A stretch of DNA of 41,925 bases from Candidatus Aminicenantota bacterium (GTDB lineage Bacteria; Acidobacteriota; Aminicenantia; Aminicenantales; Aminicenantaceae), in assembly GCA_016927475.1 (NCBI GenBank), contig JAFGMO010000099.1:1-41925 (forward strand), given 5' to 3'. This document shows, piece by piece, positions 34,452-41,925 of this stretch. Made by a program: the position numbers and the translations under genes. The notes under the pieces were generated by a model, which worked only from the letters and a program-made list of their open reading frames with translations, was not told the origin of the DNA and searched no databases. The stretch's first letter is position 1. The number at the start of each line of letters is the position of its first letter.

Positions 34452-36845
34452 TTATTCATACCTTAAGGAATCAACGGGATTGGCTGATGCCGCTTTCACG
34501 GCCTGAAAGCTTACTGTTAGAAACGATATACCGAAAGCGACAGCGGCGGACAGCAAAAAAATCCAGGGGGAAATACCAACACGGTAAGCGAAATTCTGAA
34601 GCCAGCGCCGCATTAGAAAATAAGTTATGGGCCAGGCGAAAATATTGGCCACAAGCACCAATAAAACAAATTCCTTCGACAAGTGAAAAAACAGATTCCC
34701 GGAAGGCGCGCCGAGGACTTTTCTGATCCCGATCTCTTTGGTCCGCTGCTCGACCATAAACAAGGCCAGACCGAAAAGCCCCAAACAACCGATGAAGATG
34801 GCCAGCATGGAAAAAATCCCGAAAATCCTGCCGAGTTTTTCTTCATTACGGTAGATTTTCTCAAAAGTATCATCCAGAAAAGAATATTCAAAAGGATGGG
34901 CCGGGTCCAGCTCCCGCCATTTATTTTCGATGAAAGCCAGTGTCTGCTGTATGTTTTCGGGCCGGATTCTCACGGCAAAAACAAAGGTATTATGAGGCCA
35001 GATATGAATGATAAGAGGGTCGATTTTTTCCCTGAGGGACCGGAACTGAAAATCTTTGACTACACCGATGACCTTTCCTTTTTTGTCCCCCCATTCAAAG
35101 CGGGTTTCCAGGGGGGATGCCAGGTTGAGCTCTTGAACTGCCGCTTCATTGATGATAAAAGCGCTGTTGGTATCCGTCATCTTTTCTTTAGAAAAGTTTC
35201 TTCCCTTGACGATTTCCATCCCCATGGTTTTGATAAAATCATGGTCGGTGTAAATCATCCTTACGGTCAGTGTTTTTTTCCCTTCATCCGTAACCAGTTG
35301 GATGGCGTCTCCGGCCACAATTCCTCCAGGGACACCGATACTGATGGTCGCGTTGGTGATGTCCGGATTCCTGAGGAGCTCGGCCTTGACGGATTCATAA
35401 TTTGTTCGGAGTTTTCCCGATCTGATGGGGATAACGACAACATGCTCCTTATCGAAACCTAATTTTTTATTCCTCAGAAAATCAAGCTGTTTGAAAACAA
35501 CCAATGTGGAGATGATAAGACCGATCGATATACAGAACTGCAAAATAACAAGTCCTTTACGCAAAAACTTATTTGTTGACGCCTTAAAAGGGGAACTTTT
35601 CAGGGCGTGGACGGGTTGAAACCGGGAGATGAAAAAAGCCGGATAACTTCCCGACGCCAATCCGACAAATAGCAGAATGACGGCCATGCCTGTCAGAAGA
35701 TAAGGATCGGACAATCGGTGAGCCGTCATATGTTTGCCGGTCAGACCGTTGAAAAAAGGAAGGGCTATAAGAAAAAAAATCAAGGCCAGGAAAAGGGCGA
35801 AAAAAGTAAAAAACAACGATTCTCCGAGAAACTGTTTGGCGATCTGCGACCGGCCGGCACCGACGACTTTTCGAAGGCCTACTTCCCTGGAGCGTTTTAC
35901 CGACCGGGCCGTCGCCAGATTCATGTAATTGATACAGGCAAGAAGAAGAATGAATAAGGCGATAAGACTGAAAATCTTCACATTCTTTATGTCCCCGTTG
36001 GGGGCGACCTCATACTGCCTTTCGGAATAAAGGTGGATACTGGTAAGGGGCTGCAGCTTGGAAGAAAGGGTGCTTCCCAGAATTTTTTGAATTTGGGCTG
36101 CGGCGTGCCGGTCTATGAATCCAGGCAGTTTGGATTCAAGTACTTTAAAATCGAATCCTTCCTGAAGCAGGAGATAGGTGTAAAATTCATGCCTGGCCCA
36201 GCTTTGAAAATAGTTCTCTTGAAGGGAGGGTATTTTTTCCAGCGTGGCCATAGACGTAAAAATGTCCGCCTGAAAATGAGAATTTTCCGGCATGTTTTCC
36301 ATAACGCCCGTTACGACATAATCTTGTTCGTTGACCTGAAGGACTTTGTCCATGGGGTCTTCGGATCCGAAATATTTACGGGCTGTTTTTTCAGAAATGA
36401 CAATGGTATGAGGGGATTTGAGAGCGGTTTGAGCATCCCCTTTCAGCAGGGGAAAAGTAAATATATGAAATAAAGATGCATCGGCGAAAAAAAGATTGTC
36501 TTCATAATGCTTGTTTTCGCCATAAGCCACCAAACGCCTTCTTCCCGGAATAAGGCGCACGGCATCTTCAACCTCGGGAAATTCTTTAATAAGCGCCGGA
36601 GCAAAAGGAGCCGATGAGAGAGCAAAATACCTGCTGAGGCCGCCGCTCATATCAAAAGCGTCGACCAGCCTGTAAATCCGTTCCGCTTTTTCATGATAGC
36701 GGTCATAGCTCAACTCATCGCGAACAAAAAGAATTATCAACATGCAGCAAGCCATGCCGACGGCCAGGCCGGCGATGTTGATAACGGAATATGCCTTGTG
36801 CTTTTTGATATTACGAAGAGCTGTTTTTAAATAATTTTTGATCAT
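34452..36845 (-). CDS. FtsX/MacB-type ABC transporter permease, second of a tandem pair
   Basis: The 797-aa inner-membrane protein has two repeated halves, each a periplasmic MacB-like domain plus an FtsX permease core. TM1 is at YSVINIAGLAVGMACCMLIILF. The two coupling-helix motifs read SREVGLRKVVGAG and TKEIGIRKVLGA, which in the family contact a cytosolic ATPase. About eight TM helices are expected. ATG 36845 (MIKNYLKTALRN) has a GGAG site; the frame also allows a start 18 bp earlier. No ATP-binding gene is adjacent. The family acts in mechanotransmission, lipoprotein release or peptide export; the role here is unknown. It is paralogous to the next upstream gene. Confidence 0.92.
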   Translation of the reverse strand: MIKNYLKTALRNIKKHKAYSVINIAGLAVGMACCMLIILFVRDELSYDRYHEKAERIYRLVDAFDMSGGLSRYFALSSAPFAPALIKEFPEVEDAVRLIPGRRRLVAYGENKHYEDNLFFADASLFHIFTFPLLKGDAQTALKSPHTIVISEKTARKYFGSEDPMDKVLQVNEQDYVVTGVMENMPENSHFQADIFTSMATLEKIPSLQENYFQSWARHEFYTYLLLQEGFDFKVLESKLPGFIDRHAAAQIQKILGSTLSSKLQPLTSIHLYSERQYEVAPNGDIKNVKIFSLIALFILLLACINYMNLATARSVKRSREVGLRKVVGAGRSQIAKQFLGESLFFTFFALFLALIFFLIALPFFNGLTGKHMTAHRLSDPYLLTGMAVILLFVGLASGSYPAFFISRFQPVHALKSSPFKASTNKFLRKGLVILQFCISIGLIISTLVVFKQLDFLRNKKLGFDKEHVVVIPIRSGKLRTNYESVKAELLRNPDITNATISIGVPGGIVAGDAIQLVTDEGKKTLTVRMIYTDHDFIKTMGMEIVKGRNFSKEKMTDTNSAFIINEAAVQELNLASPLETRFEWGDKKGKVIGVVKDFQFRSLREKIDPLIIHIWPHNTFVFAVRIRPENIQQTLAFIENKWRELDPAHPFEYSFLDDTFEKIYRNEEKLGRIFGIFSMLAIFIGCLGLFGLALFMVEQRTKEIGIRKVLGAPSGNLFFHLSKEFVLLVLVANIFAWPITYFLMRRWLQNFAYRVGISPWIFLLSAAVAFGISFLTVSFQAVKAASANPVDSLRYE

Positions 36846-36958
36846 GGTCATACTCCATGACACTTGTTTGATAACAAAGGAAGGAAGAAGTTTGAAAATT
36901 TGTAAAACATACCAAACCAGGACGTTAAGTTTTCCTCTTTTCTCGATAAAAAATCACG

Positions 36959-36982
36959 CTTTTGCTTAATCTTTTGCTTAAT
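36959..36982. repeat. Tandem 12-bp duplication CTTTTGCTTAAT x2
   Basis: Two perfect adjacent copies lie immediately past the stop codon (36985) of the first permease gene, in the gap between the two paralogues. This looks like a simple slippage duplication; no function is apparent. Confidence 0.6.
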
Positions 36983-36984
36983 CT

Positions 36985-39429
36985 TTACTCATAGCGTAGC
37001 GCTGTCACGGGATCGGTCGAAGCGGCTTTGATCGATTGATAGATGACGGTAAAAACGGCTACGGCTAGAGCAAGTCCGGCAGATATGACAAAAGGCATAA
37101 CACCAATTTCTGTCTTGTAGGCGAAGTTTCCGAGCCAGCTTGTCATGGCCCAATAGGCCAAAGGCCAGGCAATGATATTGGCCAACACGACCCACTTGGC
37201 AAACTCCATGGAGAGAAGCCTGACAATGTTCGACGCCGAGGCACCGAGTGTTTTACGCACACCGATCTCTTTGGTCCGCTGTTCCGCGGTGAAGGAGGCC
37301 AAACCGAACAATCCCAGGCAGCCGATGATGATGGCCAGTAGGCTGAAATACCCGAACATCGCCAGCATTCGCTCTTCGTTGCGGTAGAGCTGGTTCAAAC
37401 GCTCATTAAGGAATGTGAACTGAAGGGGATAACCCGAACGGAATCGGGACCAGATATCTTTGACCTCATTGAGAGTTTGCCGTATGTTTCCCTTGACCAG
37501 CCGCAGGGAAAGCGTGTTGGCCTGCTGGGGAAGGACATAGGTAACGATCGGCTTGATCTGGTCGCGCATGGATTCATAGTTAAAGTCTTTAGCAACACCG
37601 ACAACATATCCCTGCCCTCCTCCTAAAGCACGGAAAGGAGCGCCGATCACATCCTTCGGATCTTTGATGCCCAACCGGCGAACAGCGGTTTCATTGAGAA
37701 TGTAAGCCTTCATGGTGTCGTCAGCATGTTCTACGGAGAAGTCCCGTCCGGCGATGATTTTCATGCCGTATGTTTTGAAAAAATCATGGGAAACACGGTT
37801 GTGGGGCATATCGAACGGACTCACAATTCGCTCACCGTTGATTTCGATTCCGAATCCGGGGGCATCGAGAAGTCGGCCGGTAGGCGCTCTTTTTGATAGG
37901 CATGCACTTAAAATCTTGGGATTTTTCAGCAGTTCCTGTTTGAGGGTTTCCCAGCGTGTGATGACTTCATTGTCGGCGGGTATGAGAACGATGTTTTCCC
38001 TGTCATAACCGACGTCCGTATTTTGAAGATACGACATCTGCTTGTTGACGACAAAAACGGAAAAAATGAGGGCGATAGTGATGGAGAACTGGAAAACAAC
38101 AAGGAATTTCCGAGTAAGCCGACCCTTTTTTCCTCCGGTCATCTCTCCCTTAAGGATAGTCACGGGACGAAAAGAGGAGAGATAAAAAGCCGGATAAAGG
38201 CCGGCGGCGATACCGGAAACAAAAAGGACGCCGCCGAGGATAAGCAGTCCGGCCGGGGAAAAGACATCATGCAGGAAAATGGCGTGGCCTGAGAAAGACC
38301 GGAACGCGGGAAGGACCAGCAAAACCAAACCCAGGGCCGCGATAACGGCAAAAAAACAGACAAGAAAAGATTCCCCAAGAAACTGGAGAGATAAAATCTT
38401 TCTGTCGGCGCCGACGACTTTTCGAAGCCCGACCTCTTTGGCTCTCTTGGAGGCCCGGGCCGTGCTGAGATTCATAAAATTGATGCAGGCGATAATCAGG
38501 ATAAAAGCCGCTATGGCTGAAAAAATGAGAACATAACGTATATCGCTGTTCGGTTCGACTTCTTTTGTCAGATGAGAAAGAAGATGGATGCCGGGGACCT
38601 TGCGAAAATGGAAAAAAACTTGCTCACTCGTTTTGACCAGTTCTCCCTCCCGGTTCTCTCTTGCGGGAATGTGCTTGTCCAGGAATTCGGGAACCCGGGG
38701 CTGAATGGATTCGGGGGTTGTGTTTTCGGCAAGCCGGACGTAAACGAGCGTGACGTTATCCGTAAAATTGCGTGTACCGAGGAAATAGTCGCCGTCACCC
38801 TGTCCCTGAAGGCCTTTCAGCGAAATGTAGGAAACGAGGAAATTCATATGAATGTGGGAATTGGCCGGAGTGTCTTCCATAACACCTGTAACCTTGACCA
38901 GAAACCTGTTGTCCAGAAGCATCTCTTTTCCCATGGGATCTTTATCTTTAAAATATTTATCGGCCATGGTGCGGGAGAGAACGATGCTGTAGGGCTCCTT
39001 GAGAGCGGTTTTGGTGTCTCCTTTAAGGAGGGGAATCGTAAATATCTCAAAAATATCGTCTTCGGCGAAATAAAGCTTTTCTTCGCTGAAGCCGGTTTCT
39101 CCTATTTTGACCAGAACATTAGGAGGTCCGAAGAGGCGTGCAGCGTGCTCGATTTCGGCGAATTCCCCTTCGAGCAAAGGAACAAAAGAAGGAGCCAGTG
39201 TGCAGAAATAGGGTTGGACCGAGCCGTCGGCCATGCGGTAAGCACGCTCAACCCTGTAGATACGGTCGGCGTGTTGATGAAAGTCATCAAAACTCATCTC
39301 GTCCCGGACATAAAGCAGAATCAGAATACAAACCGACATGCCGATGGCCAAGCCGAAAATGTTGATAAACGAGTAGCCTTTAGACCGTGAAATATTGCGC
39401 AGTGCCGACTTGATGTAGTTTTTAATCAT
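36985..39429 (-). CDS. FtsX/MacB-type ABC transporter permease, first of a tandem pair
   Basis: This 814-aa paralogue of the neighbouring gene has the same architecture: TM1 at YSFINIFGLAIGMSVCILILLY, a large periplasmic domain, the coupling motif AKEVGLRKVVGAD, a second periplasmic domain, the motif TKEIGVRKTLGAS and three final TM helices. The start ATG has a GGAGA site. Both proteins begin MIKNY and end with nearly the same tail (DPVTALRYE here, NPVDSLRYE in the other), pointing to tandem duplication followed by divergence. No ATPase gene is in the window. Envelope stress defence or export of a lipid or peptide are possible; neither is shown. Confidence 0.93.
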   Translation of the reverse strand: MIKNYIKSALRNISRSKGYSFINIFGLAIGMSVCILILLYVRDEMSFDDFHQHADRIYRVERAYRMADGSVQPYFCTLAPSFVPLLEGEFAEIEHAARLFGPPNVLVKIGETGFSEEKLYFAEDDIFEIFTIPLLKGDTKTALKEPYSIVLSRTMADKYFKDKDPMGKEMLLDNRFLVKVTGVMEDTPANSHIHMNFLVSYISLKGLQGQGDGDYFLGTRNFTDNVTLVYVRLAENTTPESIQPRVPEFLDKHIPARENREGELVKTSEQVFFHFRKVPGIHLLSHLTKEVEPNSDIRYVLIFSAIAAFILIIACINFMNLSTARASKRAKEVGLRKVVGADRKILSLQFLGESFLVCFFAVIAALGLVLLVLPAFRSFSGHAIFLHDVFSPAGLLILGGVLFVSGIAAGLYPAFYLSSFRPVTILKGEMTGGKKGRLTRKFLVVFQFSITIALIFSVFVVNKQMSYLQNTDVGYDRENIVLIPADNEVITRWETLKQELLKNPKILSACLSKRAPTGRLLDAPGFGIEINGERIVSPFDMPHNRVSHDFFKTYGMKIIAGRDFSVEHADDTMKAYILNETAVRRLGIKDPKDVIGAPFRALGGGQGYVVGVAKDFNYESMRDQIKPIVTYVLPQQANTLSLRLVKGNIRQTLNEVKDIWSRFRSGYPLQFTFLNERLNQLYRNEERMLAMFGYFSLLAIIIGCLGLFGLASFTAEQRTKEIGVRKTLGASASNIVRLLSMEFAKWVVLANIIAWPLAYWAMTSWLGNFAYKTEIGVMPFVISAGLALAVAVFTVIYQSIKAASTDPVTALRYE

Positions 39430-39802
39430 AGCGGTTCTCCAAAAAACAAAAATCTCAGCGGCTCGATGTACTATTTTATAAGACGTAAGGTGACAAATAA
39501 AGTTTCAAAACCTTCAAAATAGGGGACCTTCAAAATAGTGGAATGAATTCTTAAGAAAGAGGGGTCGCACCGCGGAATCTTTATTATTTGCAATCACTTA
39601 ACCTAAAAATACCCCAAAAAACAGGGCTTAAAACCAATTTTTAGGGAGTATTTTGCGCCAAATTATCGAAGATGTACCCACGGTTTTCTAATGAAGGAAC
39701 TCAAGAATGCCGATATATCGTTCTAAGACAGGCAGGCACATTGACTAGCTTGTTTTTGGGACATAAAATGAAAACACAGTTTTATGCGAAAGGAAGTCAA
39801 AC
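39430..39802. other. 373-bp intergenic region between divergent genes
   Basis: No gene is called. It holds a repeated CCTTCAAAATAG (around 39510-39540), an imperfect 10-bp inverted repeat (AAAATACCCC at 39606-39615 with GGGAGTATTTT at 39644-39654, one bulge) and the promoter of the GH51 gene. A short frame just after the repeat, TTG-initiated at 39652, reads MRQIIEDVPTVF before a stop and may be a gene or transposase relic; this is speculative. Confidence 0.45.
39741..39769 (+). promoter_or_regulatory. Near-consensus sigma70 promoter for the GH51 gene
   Basis: TTGACT, a 17-bp spacer and TAAAAT differ from the ideal promoter by one base in each box. Transcription would begin about 26 bp before the ATG at 39803, leaving room for the AGGAAG ribosome site. 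Confidence 0.7.
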
Positions 39803-41416
39803 ATGGAGGGCTTTAATACATCAAGATTATGGCCTGTTGTTCTAGGCCTGACGCTCCTAACGACTTTATATGCCGACTATCCAGAGACTCGCACCACCAA
39901 ACCCGATATCCAAGAGGGGGGTCCTGTCCAGGTGGTTATTTTCGCTGGAAGCGGTGTGTACAAGATAAACAAAAACATCTACGGGCATTTTTCCGAACAC
40001 CTGGGACGATGTATCTATGAAGGGTTCTGGGTTGGGGAAAACAGCTCCATTCCCAACACAAGGGGCATTCGAAACGATGTCGTTGCGGCCCTGCACCGGA
40101 TCAAAATCCCGGTCCTCCGCTGGCCCGGCGGATGTTTCGCCGATACTTATCACTGGAAGGACGGTATCGGTCCCCGGGAGAAACGGCCAGCTATGGTCAA
40201 TACCCACTGGGGAGGTGTGACCGAAAACAACCATTTCGGAACGCATGAATTTATGGACCTCTGCGAACAGTTGGGATGCGCGCCCTACATCTGCGGCAAC
40301 GTGGGAAGCGGAACAGTACAAGAGATGGCTGAATGGGTGGAGTATATCACATTTGACGGACAGAGCCCCATGGCCGACTTAAGGCGTAAAAACGGCCGTG
40401 AAAAAGCCTGGAAGCTTCCCTTTTTCGGTGTGGGGAACGAAAACTGGGGATGCGGAGGAAGCATGCGGCCTGAATATTACGCCGATGTTTACAGGCGTTA
40501 CCAGACATACGTTCGAAAATGGTCGGGAAACCATGTTTTCAAAATCGCCTGTGGAAGCTACGATGAAAATGTCGACTGGACCGAAGTTCTCATGCGCGAA
40601 GCCGGCCGGGCCATTAACGGATTGAGCTTTCACTACTATACGGTTCCGGGAGGATGGCGGGATAAAAATTCGGCCATAAAATTCGACGAGGGAGACTGGT
40701 TCGAGACCATGAAGCTGGCCGGTCGTATCGAAGAGCTTGTCGGAAAACATGCTTCCATTATGGACCGCTACGACCCGGAAAAAAGGGTGGCGATGATCGT
40801 CGATGAATGGGGAACCTGGTATAAGGTGGAACCGGGAACAAATCCGGGGTTTCTCTACCAACAGAATACCCTGCGTGACGCCCTTGTTGCAGGTCTGACG
40901 CTCAATATTTTCAACCGGCACTGCGACCGGATCCGCATGGCCAACATCGCCCAGACGGTGAACGTCCTTCAAACCCTCATCCTGACGGATAAGGAAAAGA
41001 TGGTCATGACACCGACCTATCATGTTTTCGACCTTTACAAAGTCCACCAGGATGCTTTAATGCTTCCCATAGAGGCGGAAAGCCGGGTTTATAGGTATAA
41101 AGATGAGGAGATTTCCGCCTTGAGCGTTTCCGCTTCTCGGAACGAAGAAGGCATCATTCATGTAACGCTCTGCAATCTCAATCCTGGAAAATCACTGCCG
41201 GTGATCCTTAAAATCGAAGGGGAAAAATCCCCGGCGTTCGAAGGAACCTTTTCGGTTTCAGGATGGGTGCTGACTGCGGAAACTCTAAACGCCCACAATA
41301 CATTTGATAATCCGCAGGCAGTTAAACCGGATGTCTTTAAGGATGCATCGATTGAAAAGGGAAATATCGAAGCCGAACTCCCCCCCAAATCCGTGGTTCT
41401 TCTCGTGATCAAATAA
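39803..41416 (+). CDS. GH51 family alpha-L-arabinofuranosidase, probably exported
   Basis: The 537-aa glycoside hydrolase should release terminal arabinofuranose from hemicellulose or pectin side chains by a retaining mechanism. Clan GH-A landmarks are visible: [37 protein letters not shown], the acid/base Glu213 in [15 protein letters not shown], and the nucleophile Glu335 in VDEWGTW. A C-terminal beta-sandwich follows from about residue 420. The N-terminus ([15 protein letters not shown]) looks like a signal sequence, while many GH51 enzymes are cytosolic, so export is likely but not certain. The ATG has AGGAAG upstream and its own promoter. No arabinose uptake genes are adjacent. Confidence 0.93.
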   Translation: MEGFNTSRLWPVVLGLTLLTTLYADYPETRTTKPDIQEGGPVQVVIFAGSGVYKINKNIYGHFSEHLGRCIYEGFWVGENSSIPNTRGIRNDVVAALHRIKIPVLRWPGGCFADTYHWKDGIGPREKRPAMVNTHWGGVTENNHFGTHEFMDLCEQLGCAPYICGNVGSGTVQEMAEWVEYITFDGQSPMADLRRKNGREKAWKLPFFGVGNENWGCGGSMRPEYYADVYRRYQTYVRKWSGNHVFKIACGSYDENVDWTEVLMREAGRAINGLSFHYYTVPGGWRDKNSAIKFDEGDWFETMKLAGRIEELVGKHASIMDRYDPEKRVAMIVDEWGTWYKVEPGTNPGFLYQQNTLRDALVAGLTLNIFNRHCDRIRMANIAQTVNVLQTLILTDKEKMVMTPTYHVFDLYKVHQDALMLPIEAESRVYRYKDEEISALSVSASRNEEGIIHVTLCNLNPGKSLPVILKIEGEKSPAFEGTFSVSGWVLTAETLNAHNTFDNPQAVKPDVFKDASIEKGNIEAELPPKSVVLLVIK

Positions 41417-41819
41417 TTTTTTTGCCGAAAAATAAACGTAAAAGACGAAACCTTAAGCCTTTTCATCGTCACTGAAGGCATCTTTAGGAGCTTGCTTTGG
41501 CAGGTAAAAGCCACCCGGGGGCTCCGTGTCTCCTTAAAAAAGGGAAATCTCCTGAGTAATCAAACGGGCGATGTACATGGTAAAGGTTGCCGTTTTCCTG
41601 GACTCCCTTTTGAAAAGGGAGTGGGCACGATTGATATAACGTGCTTTTTATCGACGGTGACTTCAAGGCGTTTTGTCTCTTTTACAGCCATGATTCGCTT
41701 CTTAATGAAACATTTACACAGGAATTAATCATAAAATCCAAGACATGAAAAATTTAAAATGTTTGATTTTTCCCCTAGATGAATATAATAATATATTATT
41801 CTTATATGTGGGGAAAGTG
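41417..41819. other. 403-bp intergenic region after the GH51 gene
   Basis: No credible gene is seen. It contains the hairpin/terminator at 41602-41649 and, at 41787-41800, the 14-bp AT palindrome AATAATATATTATT just upstream of the last gene, where promoter elements or an operator may lie. Confidence 0.5.
41602..41649 (+). terminator. Double hairpin with T-run
   Basis: A strong hairpin (ACTCCCTTT / AAAGGGAGT, 9 bp, TGA loop, 41602-41622) is followed at once by a second stem (GCACG / CGTGC, 41625-41644) and TTTTT (41645-41649). The second stem is short, but the ensemble resembles a Rho-independent terminator about 190 bp after the GH51 gene. Confidence 0.5.
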
Positions 41820-41925
41820 ATGATAAAAAAAATAATTATCTTCTTTTTTTCCTTATTCTTTTCTTCCTGTTTATGTTTTTGTCATCAACTAACAAATATG
41901 GATAATTTAGAAGCCCGAATCATAG
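41820..41925 (+). CDS. Partial CDS: N-terminus of a secreted protein or lipoprotein
   Basis: An ATG at 41820, preceded by GGGGAAAG at suitable spacing, opens a frame that runs off the window after 35 codons. The product begins MIKKIIIFFFSLFFSSC, a lysine-rich n-region and hydrophobic core with cysteines at 17, 19 and 21, consistent with a signal peptide and possibly a lipobox. The mature part is cut off, so function cannot be stated. Confidence 0.6.
   Translation, partial: MIKKIIIFFFSLFFSSCLCFCHQLTNMDNLEARII

Noticed and set aside
38572..39390. A 272-codon open frame antisense to the first FtsX-type permease
   Set aside because: Its product has no hydrophobic or domain pattern, and the opposite strand encodes a clear permease with a good start site. 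The 259-codon frame at 34683-35462 is rejected for the same reason.
40379..41047. A 222-codon open frame antisense to the GH51 gene
   Set aside because: It overlaps both catalytic glutamate regions of a well-conserved enzyme and shows no motif of its own.
41480..41540. Possible riboswitch-like folding (GGAGC...GCTCC) after the GH51 gene
   Set aside because: It does not match any riboswitch consensus I know, and the only downstream gene begins about 280 bp later beyond a terminator.
41492..41728. A 78-codon frame in the region after the GH51 gene
   Set aside because: It starts with TTG, has no ribosome site, runs through the hairpin/terminator element and gives a product without any recognisable pattern.

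Overview
The window looks like a chromosomal piece of a Gram-negative, probably anaerobic and heterotrophic bacterium. The evidence is RND pumps with a lipoprotein adaptor, an outer-membrane barrel, a Tat-exported sulfatase, SPOR and NlpC/P60 envelope proteins and sigma70-like promoters. The mix of large FtsX-type permeases without an adjacent ATPase, M14 and S41 peptidases, SSS symporters, sulfatase and arabinofuranosidase recalls Candidatus Aminicenantes (OP8) or a related Acidobacteria-like lineage. That placement is inference from gene style, not from a marker gene.

Layout. (1) 1-2032, minus strand: a lipid kinase and two small membrane proteins. (2) 2190-12748, plus strand: a secreted trypsin-fold/TPR protein, tRNA-Leu(UAG), then the proteostasis block tig-clpP-clpX-lon, followed by rho and a lone citrate lyase alpha-like gene. 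(3) 12770-13971, minus strand: a DUF1972 glycosyltransferase and a possible 32-codon ORF coupled to it. (4) 14422-21932: a lipoprotein adaptor and two different RND permeases, preceded by a 450-bp AT-rich leader with repeated GTGATGC sites. (5) 22055-29048: from a clear promoter, an alginate-export-like outer-membrane barrel, an SSS symporter and an S41 peptidase whose reading frames overlap, then an M14 carboxypeptidase. This reads as an uptake-plus-peptidase unit. (6) 29106-33071: a Tat sulfatase with an F5/8C-like domain, a SPOR-NlpC/P60 lipoprotein and an HD-GYP phosphodiesterase. (7) 33275-39429, minus strand: two paralogous FtsX/MacB-type permeases followed by an Asp-box beta-propeller protein, closed by a good hairpin terminator. 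(8) 39803-41416: a GH51 alpha-L-arabinofuranosidase with a near-consensus promoter. (9) From 41820, the first 35 codons of a secreted or lipoprotein gene cut by the window edge.

How they work together. Regions 1-2 are core cell biology: folding, ATP-dependent proteolysis and transcription termination. The rest is envelope and nutrient acquisition: efflux, peptide or solute uptake, peptide hydrolysis, sulfate-ester and arabinoside hydrolysis, cell-wall editing and c-di-GMP turnover. I saw no intact transposase, phage gene, rRNA or CRISPR array. No single locus is clearly a new system. The best candidates for a second look are the barrel-symporter-peptidase unit, the twin RND genes with altered proton-relay motifs, the ATPase-less FtsX pair with its Asp-box protein, and the protease-like TPR protein that lacks its catalytic Asp.
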